NCBI GenBank assembly: GCA_030619985.1
Contig: JAUXAI010000008.1
Location: 1-30,979, forward strand
Source of the DNA: a bacterium
GTDB taxonomy: Bacteria > UBP18 > UBA7526
Direction of reading: 5' to 3'
DNA: 30,979 nucleotides
The notes under the pieces were generated by a model. The model was not told the DNA's origin and searched no databases. It worked only from the letters and a program-made list of their open reading frames with translations. The stretch's first letter is position 1, and every line of letters begins with the position of its first letter. The position numbers were made by a program, and so were the translations under genes. Of this stretch, positions 15,146 through 23,135 are shown in pieces.

Positions 15146-17768
15146 GATAAGGAAGAGGTTCTTAGAGTCCTTTAAAAAAAGAGGGCATACTATCAAGCCC
15201 TCTGGCTCCTTAATCCCTGAGGACCCAACTGTTCTATTGACCATCGCCGGGATGCTTCCTTTTAAGCCTATTTTTACCGGAGAAATAAAATCAGATCTGA
15301 GGAGGGCGGCTACCTCTCAGAGGTGCTTAAGAACCAATGATATTGAGAATGTGGGAAAGACCGCCCGACACCACACCTTCTTTGAGATGCTGGGGAACTT
15401 CTCCTTTGGAGATTATGGTAAGAAAGAAGCCATTAGATGGGCCTGGGAGTTTCTGATAAAAGAATTAAAAATTCCCAAAGAGAAGTTGTGGGTCTCTATC
15501 TATGAGGAGGATGAGGAGGCCTTCGACATCTGGCATAAAGAGGAGAAGATCCCCAAGAGTAGAATTGTAAGGTTGGGAAGTGAGCATAACTTCTGGGCCA
15601 TCGGCCCCACCGGTCCCTGTGGTCCCTGCTCTGAGATCATCTACGATAGGGGAAAGAAGCATAGTTGTGGCAAACCAACCTGTGGTGTAGGATGTGACTG
15701 TGATAGATTCTTAGAGGTCTGGAACCTAGTCTTCATGGAATATAATCGGGACCATGAGGGAAGACTGAAACCCCTGCCCAGAAAGAACATCGATACTGGA
15801 ATGGGGTTAGAGAGATTGGCCATGATTCTCCAGAGAAAAGAGAATACCTTTGATACTGATCTCTTGAAGCCAATCATTGATTATACTGCTTCTTTATCTG
15901 GGGTGAGATATGGCCAGAATAAAATAAAGGATCTGGCGCTACGCATCATCGCAGATCATATAAGGGCCATCGTCTTCTTGATCTATGATGGAGTCCCCCC
16001 TTCCAACGTGGGAAGGGGATATGTTCTTCGTAGGATTATCCGAAGAGCCCTTTCCCAGGGAAGAAACCTGGGACTTGCTAAGCCCTATCTCCATAAGTTA
16101 ATCTCGGTGGTTATCGATATCATGAGAGAGCCCTATCCAGAACTATCAAAGGATAAAGAACATATGGAAAGGATTGTCCTGGGTGAGGAAAAAAGGTTCT
16201 TAGAGACTTTGGAGCAAGGGATGAGGATATTCGATGATCTCCTCATTCATCTATCAAGAGAGAAGAGAAGGGAGATCCCAGGAGAGAAGGTCTTTGAGTT
16301 ATACGATACCTATGGGATACCGGTCGACCTTACTCAGGAGATCGTCGCAGAACATAACCTAACCTTAGATAGGAGAGGATTTGATATGGCCATGGAAGAA
16401 CAGAAAAAAAGAGGGAGGATGGCCTGGAAGGAGATCGGCCAATCGAGGGTAAAGACCATCTATAATAGATTGGCGAAAGAGCTGAAGGCCACAAAATTTA
16501 AGGGATATGATAGGGCTACCCTGAAAGCAGAGATATTGGCAATTATTAAGGCTGATAAGAGGGTAGAAAGGGCAAAGGCAGGGGATGAGATAGATATTAT
16601 CCTTGATACTACTCCCTTCTATCCCGAGGCAGGGGGCCAGATAGGAGATAGAGGAACAATTACTAAGAGAGGAACCAGGATAGAGGTTCTGGATACCCAG
16701 AGGCCTTTACCAGAGATAATCGTCCATAAGGCAAAGGTTGTCAAGGGAAGTATCAGGAAAGGAGACAAGATAGAGGCAAGTATCGATATAGAAAAGAGAT
16801 TAGCCACTGCTCGAAATCATACCGCCACCCATCTATTGCAGGGAGCATTAAGAAAAATCTTAGGAAAGCACGTGAGGCAGACCGGTTCCTTCGTTTCTTC
16901 CGATAGGCTGCGCTTCGACCTCACCCACTTTGCTCCTTTGACTGATAAGCAGCTCTCCCAAGTTGAGGCGATGGTCAATGACAAGATAAGGGAGAATATA
17001 GAGGTAGAGGCTTCTATGATGGACTTTGAGGAAGCAAAGAAGAGAGGGGCCATTTTTTTGGTTGGTGAGAAGTACGAAAAAAGAGTCAGGACAGTCAAAA
17101 TAGGGGATTTCAGTCTGGAACTCTGTGGAGGAACCCATGTGAAGACCACGGGCGAGATCGGTTTATTTAAGTTAGTAAGCGAAAGCGGCATTGCCGCTGG
17201 AGTACGAAGGATCGAGGCCTTGACAGGAGAAGGGGCATATAGGTTTGTAAAGGAAAGAGAGAATCTTCTATCTAGGATAGCGAGAGAGTTAAAGGTAGCG
17301 CCCTCTCAAGTTCTGGAGAGAGTGGAGAGACTAGTCCGGAGGGTAAAAGAACTGGAGAAAGAGATCGAAAGATTGAAAAGCAGAGAAGCCTTTTTAAAAA
17401 GAGAGGAGTTGATAGAAAAGGCGGTTGAAGTAGTGGGGATTAAGGTAATCTCGGAGAGGATGGAAGGGTTGGACATCAAGGGATTGCGCAATGCCTCCGA
17501 TCTTCTAAAGGGTACACTGAAATCGGGAGTAATCATCTTAGGTTCGGTGATGGATAAAAAAGTGGGACTGGTCTGTGTGGTAACCAGAGACTTGACAGAT
17601 AAGCTGGATGCTGGCCAGATTATAAAAGAGGTAGCGAAGATTGTTAAGGGAAGCGGGGGAGGGAGGAAGGACTTTGCCCAGGCGGGAGGAAAGAATCCAG
17701 CGAAACTCTCTCAAGCCCTGAAAGAAGCCCCCCGAATTATCAAAAATCAGATAAGAATAGCAAAATAG
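15132..17768 (+). CDS. alaS: Alanine--tRNA ligase
   Basis: AlaRS charges tRNA-Ala in the cytoplasm and edits Ser/Gly mischarging. At 878 residues it is full length. The class II catalytic domain (about 1-250) has MLGNFSFGDYGKKEA, FWAIGPTGPCGPCSEI and NIDTGMGLERLAM. It includes a Cys-rich insert (CGKPTCGVGCDCDRF, near 181-195) found in many bacterial AlaRS. The editing-domain zinc ligands are HTATH (about 563-567) and CGGTH (about 664-668). A coiled coil (about 730-765) leads into the C-Ala domain ending GGGRKDFAQAGGKNPAKL. The start ATG has GGAG just upstream and overlaps recX. All key residues seem present. Confidence 0.97.
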   Translation: MRGNEIRKRFLESFKKRGHTIKPSGSLIPEDPTVLLTIAGMLPFKPIFTGEIKSDLRRAATSQRCLRTNDIENVGKTARHHTFFEMLGNFSFGDYGKKEAIRWAWEFLIKELKIPKEKLWVSIYEEDEEAFDIWHKEEKIPKSRIVRLGSEHNFWAIGPTGPCGPCSEIIYDRGKKHSCGKPTCGVGCDCDRFLEVWNLVFMEYNRDHEGRLKPLPRKNIDTGMGLERLAMILQRKENTFDTDLLKPIIDYTASLSGVRYGQNKIKDLALRIIADHIRAIVFLIYDGVPPSNVGRGYVLRRIIRRALSQGRNLGLAKPYLHKLISVVIDIMREPYPELSKDKEHMERIVLGEEKRFLETLEQGMRIFDDLLIHLSREKRREIPGEKVFELYDTYGIPVDLTQEIVAEHNLTLDRRGFDMAMEEQKKRGRMAWKEIGQSRVKTIYNRLAKELKATKFKGYDRATLKAEILAIIKADKRVERAKAGDEIDIILDTTPFYPEAGGQIGDRGTITKRGTRIEVLDTQRPLPEIIVHKAKVVKGSIRKGDKIEASIDIEKRLATARNHTATHLLQGALRKILGKHVRQTGSFVSSDRLRFDLTHFAPLTDKQLSQVEAMVNDKIRENIEVEASMMDFEEAKKRGAIFLVGEKYEKRVRTVKIGDFSLELCGGTHVKTTGEIGLFKLVSESGIAAGVRRIEALTGEGAYRFVKERENLLSRIARELKVAPSQVLERVERLVRRVKELEKEIERLKSREAFLKREELIEKAVEVVGIKVISERMEGLDIKGLRNASDLLKGTLKSGVIILGSVMDKKVGLVCVVTRDLTDKLDAGQIIKEVAKIVKGSGGGRKDFAQAGGKNPAKLSQALKEAPRIIKNQIRIAK

Positions 17769-17783
17769 GTAGATTGGTTGGAA

Positions 17784-17822
17784 TAGTTGGATTAAAATCC
17801 AGCTAATATCCTAATCCAACTA
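17784..17822. repeat. Inverted repeat between alaS and ruvX
   Basis: TAGTTGGATTA (17784-17794) and TAATCCAACTA (17812-17822) are perfect 11-bp reverse complements with a 17-base loop. A partial extra copy, TTGGTTGGAAT, lies just upstream. No T-run follows. The motif CTAATCCA recurs at 27783 and 27791, so the same unit type is used in another gap. Confidence 0.65.
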
Positions 17823-17857
17823 GTTTCCTTGCTAACTTTAAACTTCTGAGGCAAGTG

Positions 17858-18259
17858 ATGAGAATAATGGGATTGGACGTTGGTGAGAAGAGGATTGGGG
17901 TTGCCGTATCAGATCCCCTGGGTTATACCGCCCAGGGGATTTCTGTTATAAAGCGCGAGAATACAGATGAATTGAAGAAGATAGTAAACGATTATAATAT
18001 TGAAAGGATTATAGTAGGACTTCCCAAGAATATGGATGGAAGTATTGGGGAACAGGGGAAGAAGGTATTAGCCTTTATTGAGGATCTAAAGAGAGAGATC
18101 GATTTACCCATTCTTACCTGGGATGAGAGGCTCACCACAAAAGAGGCTGAAGGGGTCCTTCTAAGAGCAGACTTGAGCCGGGCAAAGAGAAAAAAGGTAA
18201 TAGATAAATTGGCCGCAGCACTCATCCTCCAGAATTATCTGGATAGCCACAGAAGATAA
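17858..18259 (+). CDS. ruvX: Putative pre-16S rRNA nuclease / Holliday junction resolvase-like (YqgF/RuvX)
   Basis: YqgF-family RNase H-fold nuclease, implicated in 16S rRNA 5' maturation. About 133 residues, the normal length. [19 protein letters not shown] at the N-terminus carries the first catalytic Asp, [11 protein letters not shown] lies near residue 49, [13 protein letters not shown] near 85 has the conserved Asp/Glu and [17 protein letters not shown] closes the protein with the last Asp. The start is placed at ATG 17858, preceded by GAGG; a GTG three bases earlier is equally in frame. It lies between alaS and mltG, an order seen in many bacteria, which supports the assignment. Confidence 0.93.
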   Translation: MRIMGLDVGEKRIGVAVSDPLGYTAQGISVIKRENTDELKKIVNDYNIERIIVGLPKNMDGSIGEQGKKVLAFIEDLKREIDLPILTWDERLTTKEAEGVLLRADLSRAKRKKVIDKLAAALILQNYLDSHRR

Positions 18260-18275
18260 ACAGCAAAGAAGTTGT

Positions 18276-18342
18276 CCAGTTAGCCAGTTAGCCAGTCATC
18301 CAGTTAAAAACCGGCAAACCGGTAAACTGGCAAACCGGCAAA
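18276..18342. repeat. Four-plus-four octamer inverted element, copy A
   Basis: The left arm 18276-18307 is four octamers: CCAGTTAG twice, CCAGTCAT and CCAGTTAA. After three A's, the right arm 18311-18342 is four octamers: CCGGCAAA, CCGGTAAA, CTGGCAAA and CCGGCAAA. The right arm reads approximately as the reverse complement of the left. The same design with different bases occurs at 23050-23115. AGATAAGG follows both, forming the ribosome-site region of the next gene. Confidence 0.75.
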
Positions 18343-18357
18343 CAGATAAGGTAATCC

Positions 18358-19347
18358 ATGAATCTCAGAAATACTGGTATTGCTATCGTTATCCTGGTCA
18401 TCCTTGGAGTTGTTATCTACCAACTCTACATTCCTCTGGATTCCAAGTCTCCTCAGGTTAAAGCCATTGAGATTTCAAGAGGAATGAATGCTAAAGGGAT
18501 CGCCCGCCTCTTAAGGAAAGAGAAGCTGATTAAAAATGGGTTAGCCTTTAGGATTTTGGCTAAGGTAAAAGGAGTAGAAAATAGGCTTCAGGCAGGGGAG
18601 TATGAATTAAGTTCTTCAATGAACCTTTCCAGAATCCTCTCCAGGATAAAGAAGGGAGAGGTTCTGGCCCATCCCTTCACCATTCCAGAGGGTTATAACA
18701 TTCGTCAGATTGCCTCAGTTTTAGAGGAAAAAGGTTTAGCAGAGAAAGAGAGATTCATTGCCCTGACCGAAGATGTTAAATTCGTTTCCCGGCTCGGCAT
18801 CCAAGCAAAGAGCTTAGAAGGATATCTCTTCCCAGAGACCTACCGAGTCTCCAAAGGAATGGAGGAAGAAGAGATCATCAAACTTATGGCCTCCCAATTT
18901 AACAAAGCAGTAACTGAGGAGGATAGGAAAAGAGCGGAAGAATTAAGATTTACTTTTCATGAGACCATTATCCTGGCCTCCATCGTTGAGAAGGAGACCA
19001 GTGCTCCAGAAGAAAGAACCCTTATCTCTGCTGTCTTTCATAATAGATTAAAAGCAAAAAGGCCCTTACAGGCAGATCCCACAGTCATCTATGCTCTGGG
19101 AGAGGCCTTCGATGGAGACCTGAAGAAGGAACATCTCAGAATAGATTCCCCCTATAATACCTATAGATATCGGGGTCTCCCCCCAGGTCCCATTGGAAAT
19201 CCGGGGAGAGAGGCCATTCAGGCTGCCCTATATCCAGCAGACGTCAATTACCTCTACTTTGTCTCTCGAAACGATGGGACCCACGAGTTCTCTTCCAGTT
19301 TAGAGGAACATAATAGGGCGGTATGGAAGTACCAGAAAAGACAATAG
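18358..19347 (+). CDS. mltG: Endolytic murein transglycosylase MltG (YceG family)
   Basis: MltG cleaves nascent glycan strands at the outer face of the inner membrane and may set chain length. The 329-residue protein has an N-terminal membrane anchor (about residues 6-24), a LysM-like region (about 38-100, with EISRGMNAKGIARLL) and the YceG catalytic domain. FTIPEGYNIRQIA lies near residue 102, LEGYLFPETYRV near 156, ASIVEKETSAPEER with the catalytic Glu near 212 and the PLQADPTVIYALG segment near 239. The end is YLYFVSRNDGTHEFSSSLEEHN, also typical. AAGG precedes the ATG. Its stop TAG overlaps the next octamer array. Confidence 0.95.
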   Translation: MNLRNTGIAIVILVILGVVIYQLYIPLDSKSPQVKAIEISRGMNAKGIARLLRKEKLIKNGLAFRILAKVKGVENRLQAGEYELSSSMNLSRILSRIKKGEVLAHPFTIPEGYNIRQIASVLEEKGLAEKERFIALTEDVKFVSRLGIQAKSLEGYLFPETYRVSKGMEEEEIIKLMASQFNKAVTEEDRKRAEELRFTFHETIILASIVEKETSAPEERTLISAVFHNRLKAKRPLQADPTVIYALGEAFDGDLKKEHLRIDSPYNTYRYRGLPPGPIGNPGREAIQAALYPADVNYLYFVSRNDGTHEFSSSLEEHNRAVWKYQKRQ

Positions 19348-19426
19348 GTTATCAGGTAATCAGGTAATTGGGTAATCAGGTAAAAGAAAAGACTGATCAC
19401 CGACAACTGGTCACTGATTGCCCAAT
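19346..19426. repeat. Octamer array (AGGTAATC type) with degenerate complementary arm
   Basis: The left arm 19346-19377 is four octamers: AGGTTATC, AGGTAATC, AGGTAATT and GGGTAATC, plus a decayed fifth. In the same phase 19395-19426 reads GATCACCG, ACAACTGG, TCACTGAT and TGCCCAAT, whose complements resemble left-arm units. The design matches the 4+4 elements at 18276 and 23050, with a longer 17-base spacer. Confidence 0.55.
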
Positions 19427-19445
19427 AGTCATAGGCAGGAAGATT

Positions 19446-20831
19446 ATGTTTTCTAAAGAAATCTTGACCGAAGCTTTAAAAACAACTTTGGCAAAGGGAG
19501 GGGATTTCGCTGAGGTCTTCATTGAAGAGAAGAAGACCATCAGCATCTCCTGTGAGGAGAATAAGATCGAAGTCGTCTCCTCTGGAACTGATAGCGGCGC
19601 GGGTCTGAGACTAATCTCTAAAGGTGAAACATTCTATGCCTCCACAAGTGAACTAACGAAGAAAAGTCTTTTAAAGACTGCCAAAGCATTGAGCGCAGGA
19701 GTATCTAATAAGGCCAAGAAGATAAAGATCGATCTCAAGCCAGCTAAAGCAAACATCAATTTTAAGATAAGAAGACCTCCTTCAGACGTCAAAATAGAAA
19801 ATAAAGTAAAGATTATTAAGGAAGCCAATAAAAAAGCTCGCTCCATAGATAAGAGAATTAAACAGGTAATGGTCGGCTACGGAGATAGCCTGCGCAAGAT
19901 TACTATCGCTAATTCAAATGGAACCTTAGCAGAGGATGAAAGAACACAACTCTTATTCAGCGTTACAGTCGTTACTAAAGAAAAGGAAATCCTACAGACG
20001 GGAACAGAGACTAAGGGAGGATTTATTGGCTGGGAAATATTCGATAAATTTTCTCCAGAAGAGATTGCCACCCGGGCAGCAAGAAGGGCCATTCTAATGT
20101 TAGAGGCCCAGAAGGCACCTGCTGGGGAGATGACCGTTGTCCTATCCTCCTCTGCGGGTGGGACTATGATCCATGAGGCCATCGGCCATAGCCTGGAGGC
20201 AGACATTATCCAGAAGGGGGCTTCAAAGTATTGCGGAAAGATGGGCAAAAAGATAGCCTCATCCTTAATCACAGTTATTGATGATCCCGCACTTCCCAAT
20301 AAGAGGGGTTCCTATAGGTTCGATGACGAAGGGAACCCTTCCCAGAAGACAATCTTAGTCGAAAACGGAGTATTGAAGAGTTATCTCTATGATTATCTGA
20401 CCGCCGAAAAAGATAAAATAAAACCAACCGGGAATGGCAGGAGACAGTCTTACCACTACAGACCCATCCCCAGGATGAGCAATACCTATATCGCTTCTGG
20501 AAAAAGCGATCCAGAAGAGATTGTTAAGTCAGTAAGGAAAGGATTATTTGTCAAAAAGATGGGTGGGGGACAGGTGGACAGCGTGAACGGTGACTTCGTC
20601 TTTGAGGTGGAAGAAGGCTATCTCATTGAGGATGGAAAGATAACCAGACCAGTAAGAGGGGCAACCTTAATAGGCAATGGCCCAGAGATTCTGAAAGAGA
20701 TCGATATGGTGGGAAATGACTTAGGTTTTGAGATTGGCACCTGTGGCAAGGAAGGACAGGGAGTCCCCATCTCAGACGGCCAGCCCACCCTACGCATCCC
20801 AAAGATAATCGTGGGGGGAACGAGGGAATAA
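19446..20831 (+). CDS. tldD: Metalloprotease TldD
   Basis: TldD is the catalytic, zinc-binding subunit of the TldD/TldE (PmbA) protease, which trims unfolded peptides and matures some modified peptides. About 461 residues from the chosen start. The zinc motif HEAIGHSLEAD lies at about 242-252, followed by the RGSYRFDDEGNPSQ region, SYLYDYLTAE and, near the end, GTCGKEGQGVPISDGQPTLR, all TldD-type. The reading frame opens upstream at a TTG (19368) inside an octamer array; ATG 19446, preceded by AGGCAGGAAG, is better and gives the normal N-terminus. The usual partner gene pmbA/tldE is not next to it; an unusual gene lies there instead. Confidence 0.93.
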   Translation: MFSKEILTEALKTTLAKGGDFAEVFIEEKKTISISCEENKIEVVSSGTDSGAGLRLISKGETFYASTSELTKKSLLKTAKALSAGVSNKAKKIKIDLKPAKANINFKIRRPPSDVKIENKVKIIKEANKKARSIDKRIKQVMVGYGDSLRKITIANSNGTLAEDERTQLLFSVTVVTKEKEILQTGTETKGGFIGWEIFDKFSPEEIATRAARRAILMLEAQKAPAGEMTVVLSSSAGGTMIHEAIGHSLEADIIQKGASKYCGKMGKKIASSLITVIDDPALPNKRGSYRFDDEGNPSQKTILVENGVLKSYLYDYLTAEKDKIKPTGNGRRQSYHYRPIPRMSNTYIASGKSDPEEIVKSVRKGLFVKKMGGGQVDSVNGDFVFEVEEGYLIEDGKITRPVRGATLIGNGPEILKEIDMVGNDLGFEIGTCGKEGQGVPISDGQPTLRIPKIIVGGTRE

Positions 20832-20880
20832 GGGTTCGTATAAATAGAGTTAGCCGAACTAAAAAATCAGGAGGATAGAT

Positions 20881-21969
20881 ATGTCACATAAGAAAGTAAT
20901 AGGAATTATGTGTGTCGCCTTGCTATTTATGGTTATGTTGGGTATTATCGTGCGGGGAGATGTAAAGGGAGCCGATCGGATGGATGCCACAATGCTTGCC
21001 ATGGAAGGAGGCAAACTCTCCTCTGAAGAAGCTAAAAAACTTGAGGATAAACTTAAGGCGAATCCGAATGATTTATTATCGCGAACTAAACTACTCGGCT
21101 ATTACTCTCGTAAGCGATTTCAGTCAGACTTCGCACGCCAGGCACGTCAAAGGCATATAATGTGGATTATTCAAAACCGCCCTGACGCTAAAATTGCGGG
21201 ACGTCCCGATACCAGTCTTAATCCTGTACTTGATGGGGAGATGTATTATGAAGCAAAAAAGCTGTGGCTCAAGCAGGTTGAAACCCACAAGGAGAACACG
21301 GCAATACTTGGCAATGCTGCCCACTTCTTCATCATTCACGATAGGGATGTAGCCGAGAACCTTCTAAAGAAGGCTCAAGCCCTCGAGCCAGATAACCCTG
21401 AATGGTCAAAGCGTCTTGGACATCTTTATTCGTTAGGGTTGAGCCGTAAGTCGGGTGAAGCAAAAAGAGAGGCAGCAACAAAGTCCCTAAATCAACTGGA
21501 AAAAACACTAAGCAATACCACTGAAGAGATAAATAGATTCTACATGCTTGACAAACTTGCCAAGGCTGCGTTTGAGTCCGGGGACGTGAAGAAGGCGAGA
21601 GCATATGCAACCGAATTATTAAATAAAGCAGCTCAGTACAGAAATAAATGGAATTACGGGAACGCTATTCATCATGGGAATCTGATTCTTGGCAGACTCG
21701 CCTTAAAGTCAGGCGATTTAGAAAAGGCCAAGGAGTATTTAATTAAAGCTGGGAAAACGCCGGGGTCGCCACAACTCAATTCATTCGGTCCTAATATGAC
21801 TCTTGCTAAAGAGTTATTGGAAAAAGGTGAAAAGGAAGTCGTTATTAAGTATTTTCAACTTTGTGCCAATTTTTGGAAAAGAAAAAGGCATAGGGAACGT
21901 TTGAAAAATTGGACGTCTATTGTTAAGAAAGACGGAATTCCTGATTTCGGTGCGAATTTGGACTATTGA
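20881..21969 (+). CDS. Secreted or membrane-anchored helical-repeat (TPR-like) protein, unknown function
   Basis: 362 residues, family not recognised. AGGAGG lies before the ATG. An N-terminal hydrophobic stretch (about residues 6-24) is a signal peptide or anchor, so the body is probably periplasmic. The rest is helix-rich with TPR-like signatures: NTAILGNAAHFFIIHDRDVAENLLKKAQ split by short turns, LEPDNPEWSKRLGHLYSLG near residue 163 and SGDLEKAKEYLIKAGK near 278. About half its Arg codons are CGN (12 of 22 by hand count), whereas neighbouring genes use mostly AGA/AGG, which suggests a different origin. It is flanked by short gaps without the tandem repeats seen elsewhere. A TATAAAT at 20839 has no clear -35 partner. 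Confidence 0.75.
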   Translation: MSHKKVIGIMCVALLFMVMLGIIVRGDVKGADRMDATMLAMEGGKLSSEEAKKLEDKLKANPNDLLSRTKLLGYYSRKRFQSDFARQARQRHIMWIIQNRPDAKIAGRPDTSLNPVLDGEMYYEAKKLWLKQVETHKENTAILGNAAHFFIIHDRDVAENLLKKAQALEPDNPEWSKRLGHLYSLGLSRKSGEAKREAATKSLNQLEKTLSNTTEEINRFYMLDKLAKAAFESGDVKKARAYATELLNKAAQYRNKWNYGNAIHHGNLILGRLALKSGDLEKAKEYLIKAGKTPGSPQLNSFGPNMTLAKELLEKGEKEVVIKYFQLCANFWKRKRHRERLKNWTSIVKKDGIPDFGANLDY

Positions 21970-22007
21970 CTTAGTTTCGACTAACAAAGCATTTAAGGAA
22001 CAAGAAA

Positions 22008-22304
22008 ATGAATAAATTGGATTTGGCGGTCTATATTGCCCGGAAGACGGGCCTCTTCCAGAAGGATGCTTTAGCCATCATCGATTGTCTGACAAAGACC
22101 ATCCAGGAGGCTTTGACTAAAGGGGATGAGGTGATCATCCGGGGCTTGGGAAAATTTGAAACAAAAGAGAGGTCAGCGAGAAAGATAAGGAATGTGGTCA
22201 CGGGAAAGGAGATTGAGATCCCGGTCCATAGGGTGCCTTTCTTCAAACCCAGCCAGAAACTGAAGAATAAAGTCAATAGTCAAAAGTCGATAGTCGGTAA
22301 TTAG
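22008..22304 (+). CDS. HU/IHF-family DNA-binding protein
   Basis: A small nucleoid protein, 98 residues, that bends DNA as a dimer. It begins MNKLDLAVYIARKTGLFQKD, has the core VIIRGLGKFETKER at about residues 44-57 and the DNA-binding arm RNVVTGKEIEIP near 61-72 ending in FFKPSQKLK. Whether it is HU or an IHF subunit cannot be told. TAAGGAAC precedes the ATG. The last codons (after KLKNKVN) are encoded by AGTCAAT-type heptamers of the downstream repeat, so the tail SQKSIVGN is probably not ancestral. It sits alone after the atypical helical-repeat gene. Confidence 0.92.
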   Translation: MNKLDLAVYIARKTGLFQKDALAIIDCLTKTIQEALTKGDEVIIRGLGKFETKERSARKIRNVVTGKEIEIPVHRVPFFKPSQKLKNKVNSQKSIVGN

Positions 22305-22371
22305 TGAACAGTGATCGGTTGTCTGTGATCTGTGCCTATCTGTAATAAATCTGTGTAAATCTGTGGTTTAG
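22271..22371 (+). repeat. Heptamer array followed by ATCTGTG repeats
   Basis: Heptamers AGTCAAT, AGTCAAA, AGTCGAT and AGTCGGT fill 22271-22298. After an AATT interruption come AGTGAAC, AGTGATC, GGTTGTC, TGTGATC and TGTGCCT (22303-22337). ATCTGTA and two AATCTGTG-type units end the gap. The first units are translated as the HU-protein C-terminus, and its TAG stop (22302-22304) spans the interruption. Confidence 0.65.
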
Positions 22372-22373
22372 AG

Positions 22374-23057
22374 ATGAAGCCTGTCTTTTCTCATTCCTGG
22401 GATTTGAGCCCTCAAGAGGCGATTAAACTACAGGAAGAGCTAAAAGAAAAGATTATTCTAAAAAAGGGCTTCTCTAAAATTAAGAGGATTGCTGGGGCAG
22501 ATATCTCTTTTTCTAAAAAGAGTAACAGAGCCTATGCGGCAGTAATTGTCTTCTCTTTTCCTGAATTAGAAATCTTAGAAGAAGAATATACTATAGGTAA
22601 CTTAAGTTTTCCTTATATTCCAGGTCTTCTTACCTTTCGGGAAGGACCTCTTCTCATCGAGACCTTTAAGAAGATTAAGATTGAGCCGGATGTTATAATA
22701 TTCGATGGCCAGGGGATAGCCCACCCCAAAAGATTAGGCCTGGCTACCCATATGGGAATCCTATTAGATAAACCAACCATCGGCTGTGCTAAATCAAAAC
22801 TAATTGGCACTTATCAAGAGCCAGAAAGAGAAAAAGGTTCCTATTCCCTACTAAAAGATGATGGTGAAATCATCGGCGCTGTTTTAAGAACAAAAGAGGA
22901 TGTCTCTCCCGTATTTGTTTCCCCCGGCCATAAGATAGATTTAAAAAGTTCAATAGAGATAGTCCTAGAATGCCTGAGAGGCTATAGACTACCCGAGCCC
23001 ACCCGTCAGGCCCATTTGTTAGTGAATAAGCTAAGAATAAAGGAGTTGTCTAGTTAA
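22374..23057 (+). CDS. nfi: Endonuclease V (deoxyinosine 3' endonuclease)
   Basis: Endonuclease V nicks DNA near deoxyinosine (deaminated adenine) to start repair. The 227-residue protein has all the main signatures: AGADISF with the catalytic Asp near residue 43, the wedge-type PYIPGLLTFREGP with the Tyr near 80 and Glu near 89, FDGQGIAHPKRLGLA with Asp near 110 and His near 116, then VSPGHKIDL near 183. The N-terminus (WDLSPQEAIKLQEEL) is also typical. The ATG has only a weak GAG upstream, and the leader is made of ATCTGTG repeats. The TAA stop is inside the first octamer of the next element. Confidence 0.95.
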   Translation: MKPVFSHSWDLSPQEAIKLQEELKEKIILKKGFSKIKRIAGADISFSKKSNRAYAAVIVFSFPELEILEEEYTIGNLSFPYIPGLLTFREGPLLIETFKKIKIEPDVIIFDGQGIAHPKRLGLATHMGILLDKPTIGCAKSKLIGTYQEPEREKGSYSLLKDDGEIIGAVLRTKEDVSPVFVSPGHKIDLKSSIEIVLECLRGYRLPEPTRQAHLLVNKLRIKELSS

Positions 23058-23115
23058 CCAGTTGTCCGGTTACCCGGTTAAAACTGGCAAACTGGGGGAC
23101 TGGCAAACCGGCAAA
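23050..23115. repeat. Four-plus-four octamer inverted element, copy B
   Basis: The left arm 23050-23081 is CTAGTTAA, CCAGTTGT, CCGGTTAC and CCGGTTAA. Two A's follow. The right arm 23084-23115 is CTGGCAAA, CTGGGGGA, CTGGCAAA and CCGGCAAA. The number, length and polarity of units equal those of copy A at 18276-18342, but the units differ. The stop codon of nfi (23055-23057) is in the first unit. AGATAAGG follows, ending in the ribosome site of the next gene. Confidence 0.75.
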
Positions 23116-23135
23116 CTAAAGATAAGGAGCATGCT

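Noticed and set aside
19368-19445. Longer tldD start at TTG 19368
   Set aside because: The added 26 codons are encoded by the octamer element; ATG 19446 has a good ribosome site and gives the usual N-terminus.
21971-21984. TTAGT-TTCG-ACTAA hairpin as a terminator for the helical-repeat gene
   Set aside because: The stem is only 5 bp, mostly A-T, and no T-run follows.
18276-23115. Periodic repeats as CRISPR arrays
   Set aside because: Units are 7-8 bp with no spacers between them, and no cas genes are present.
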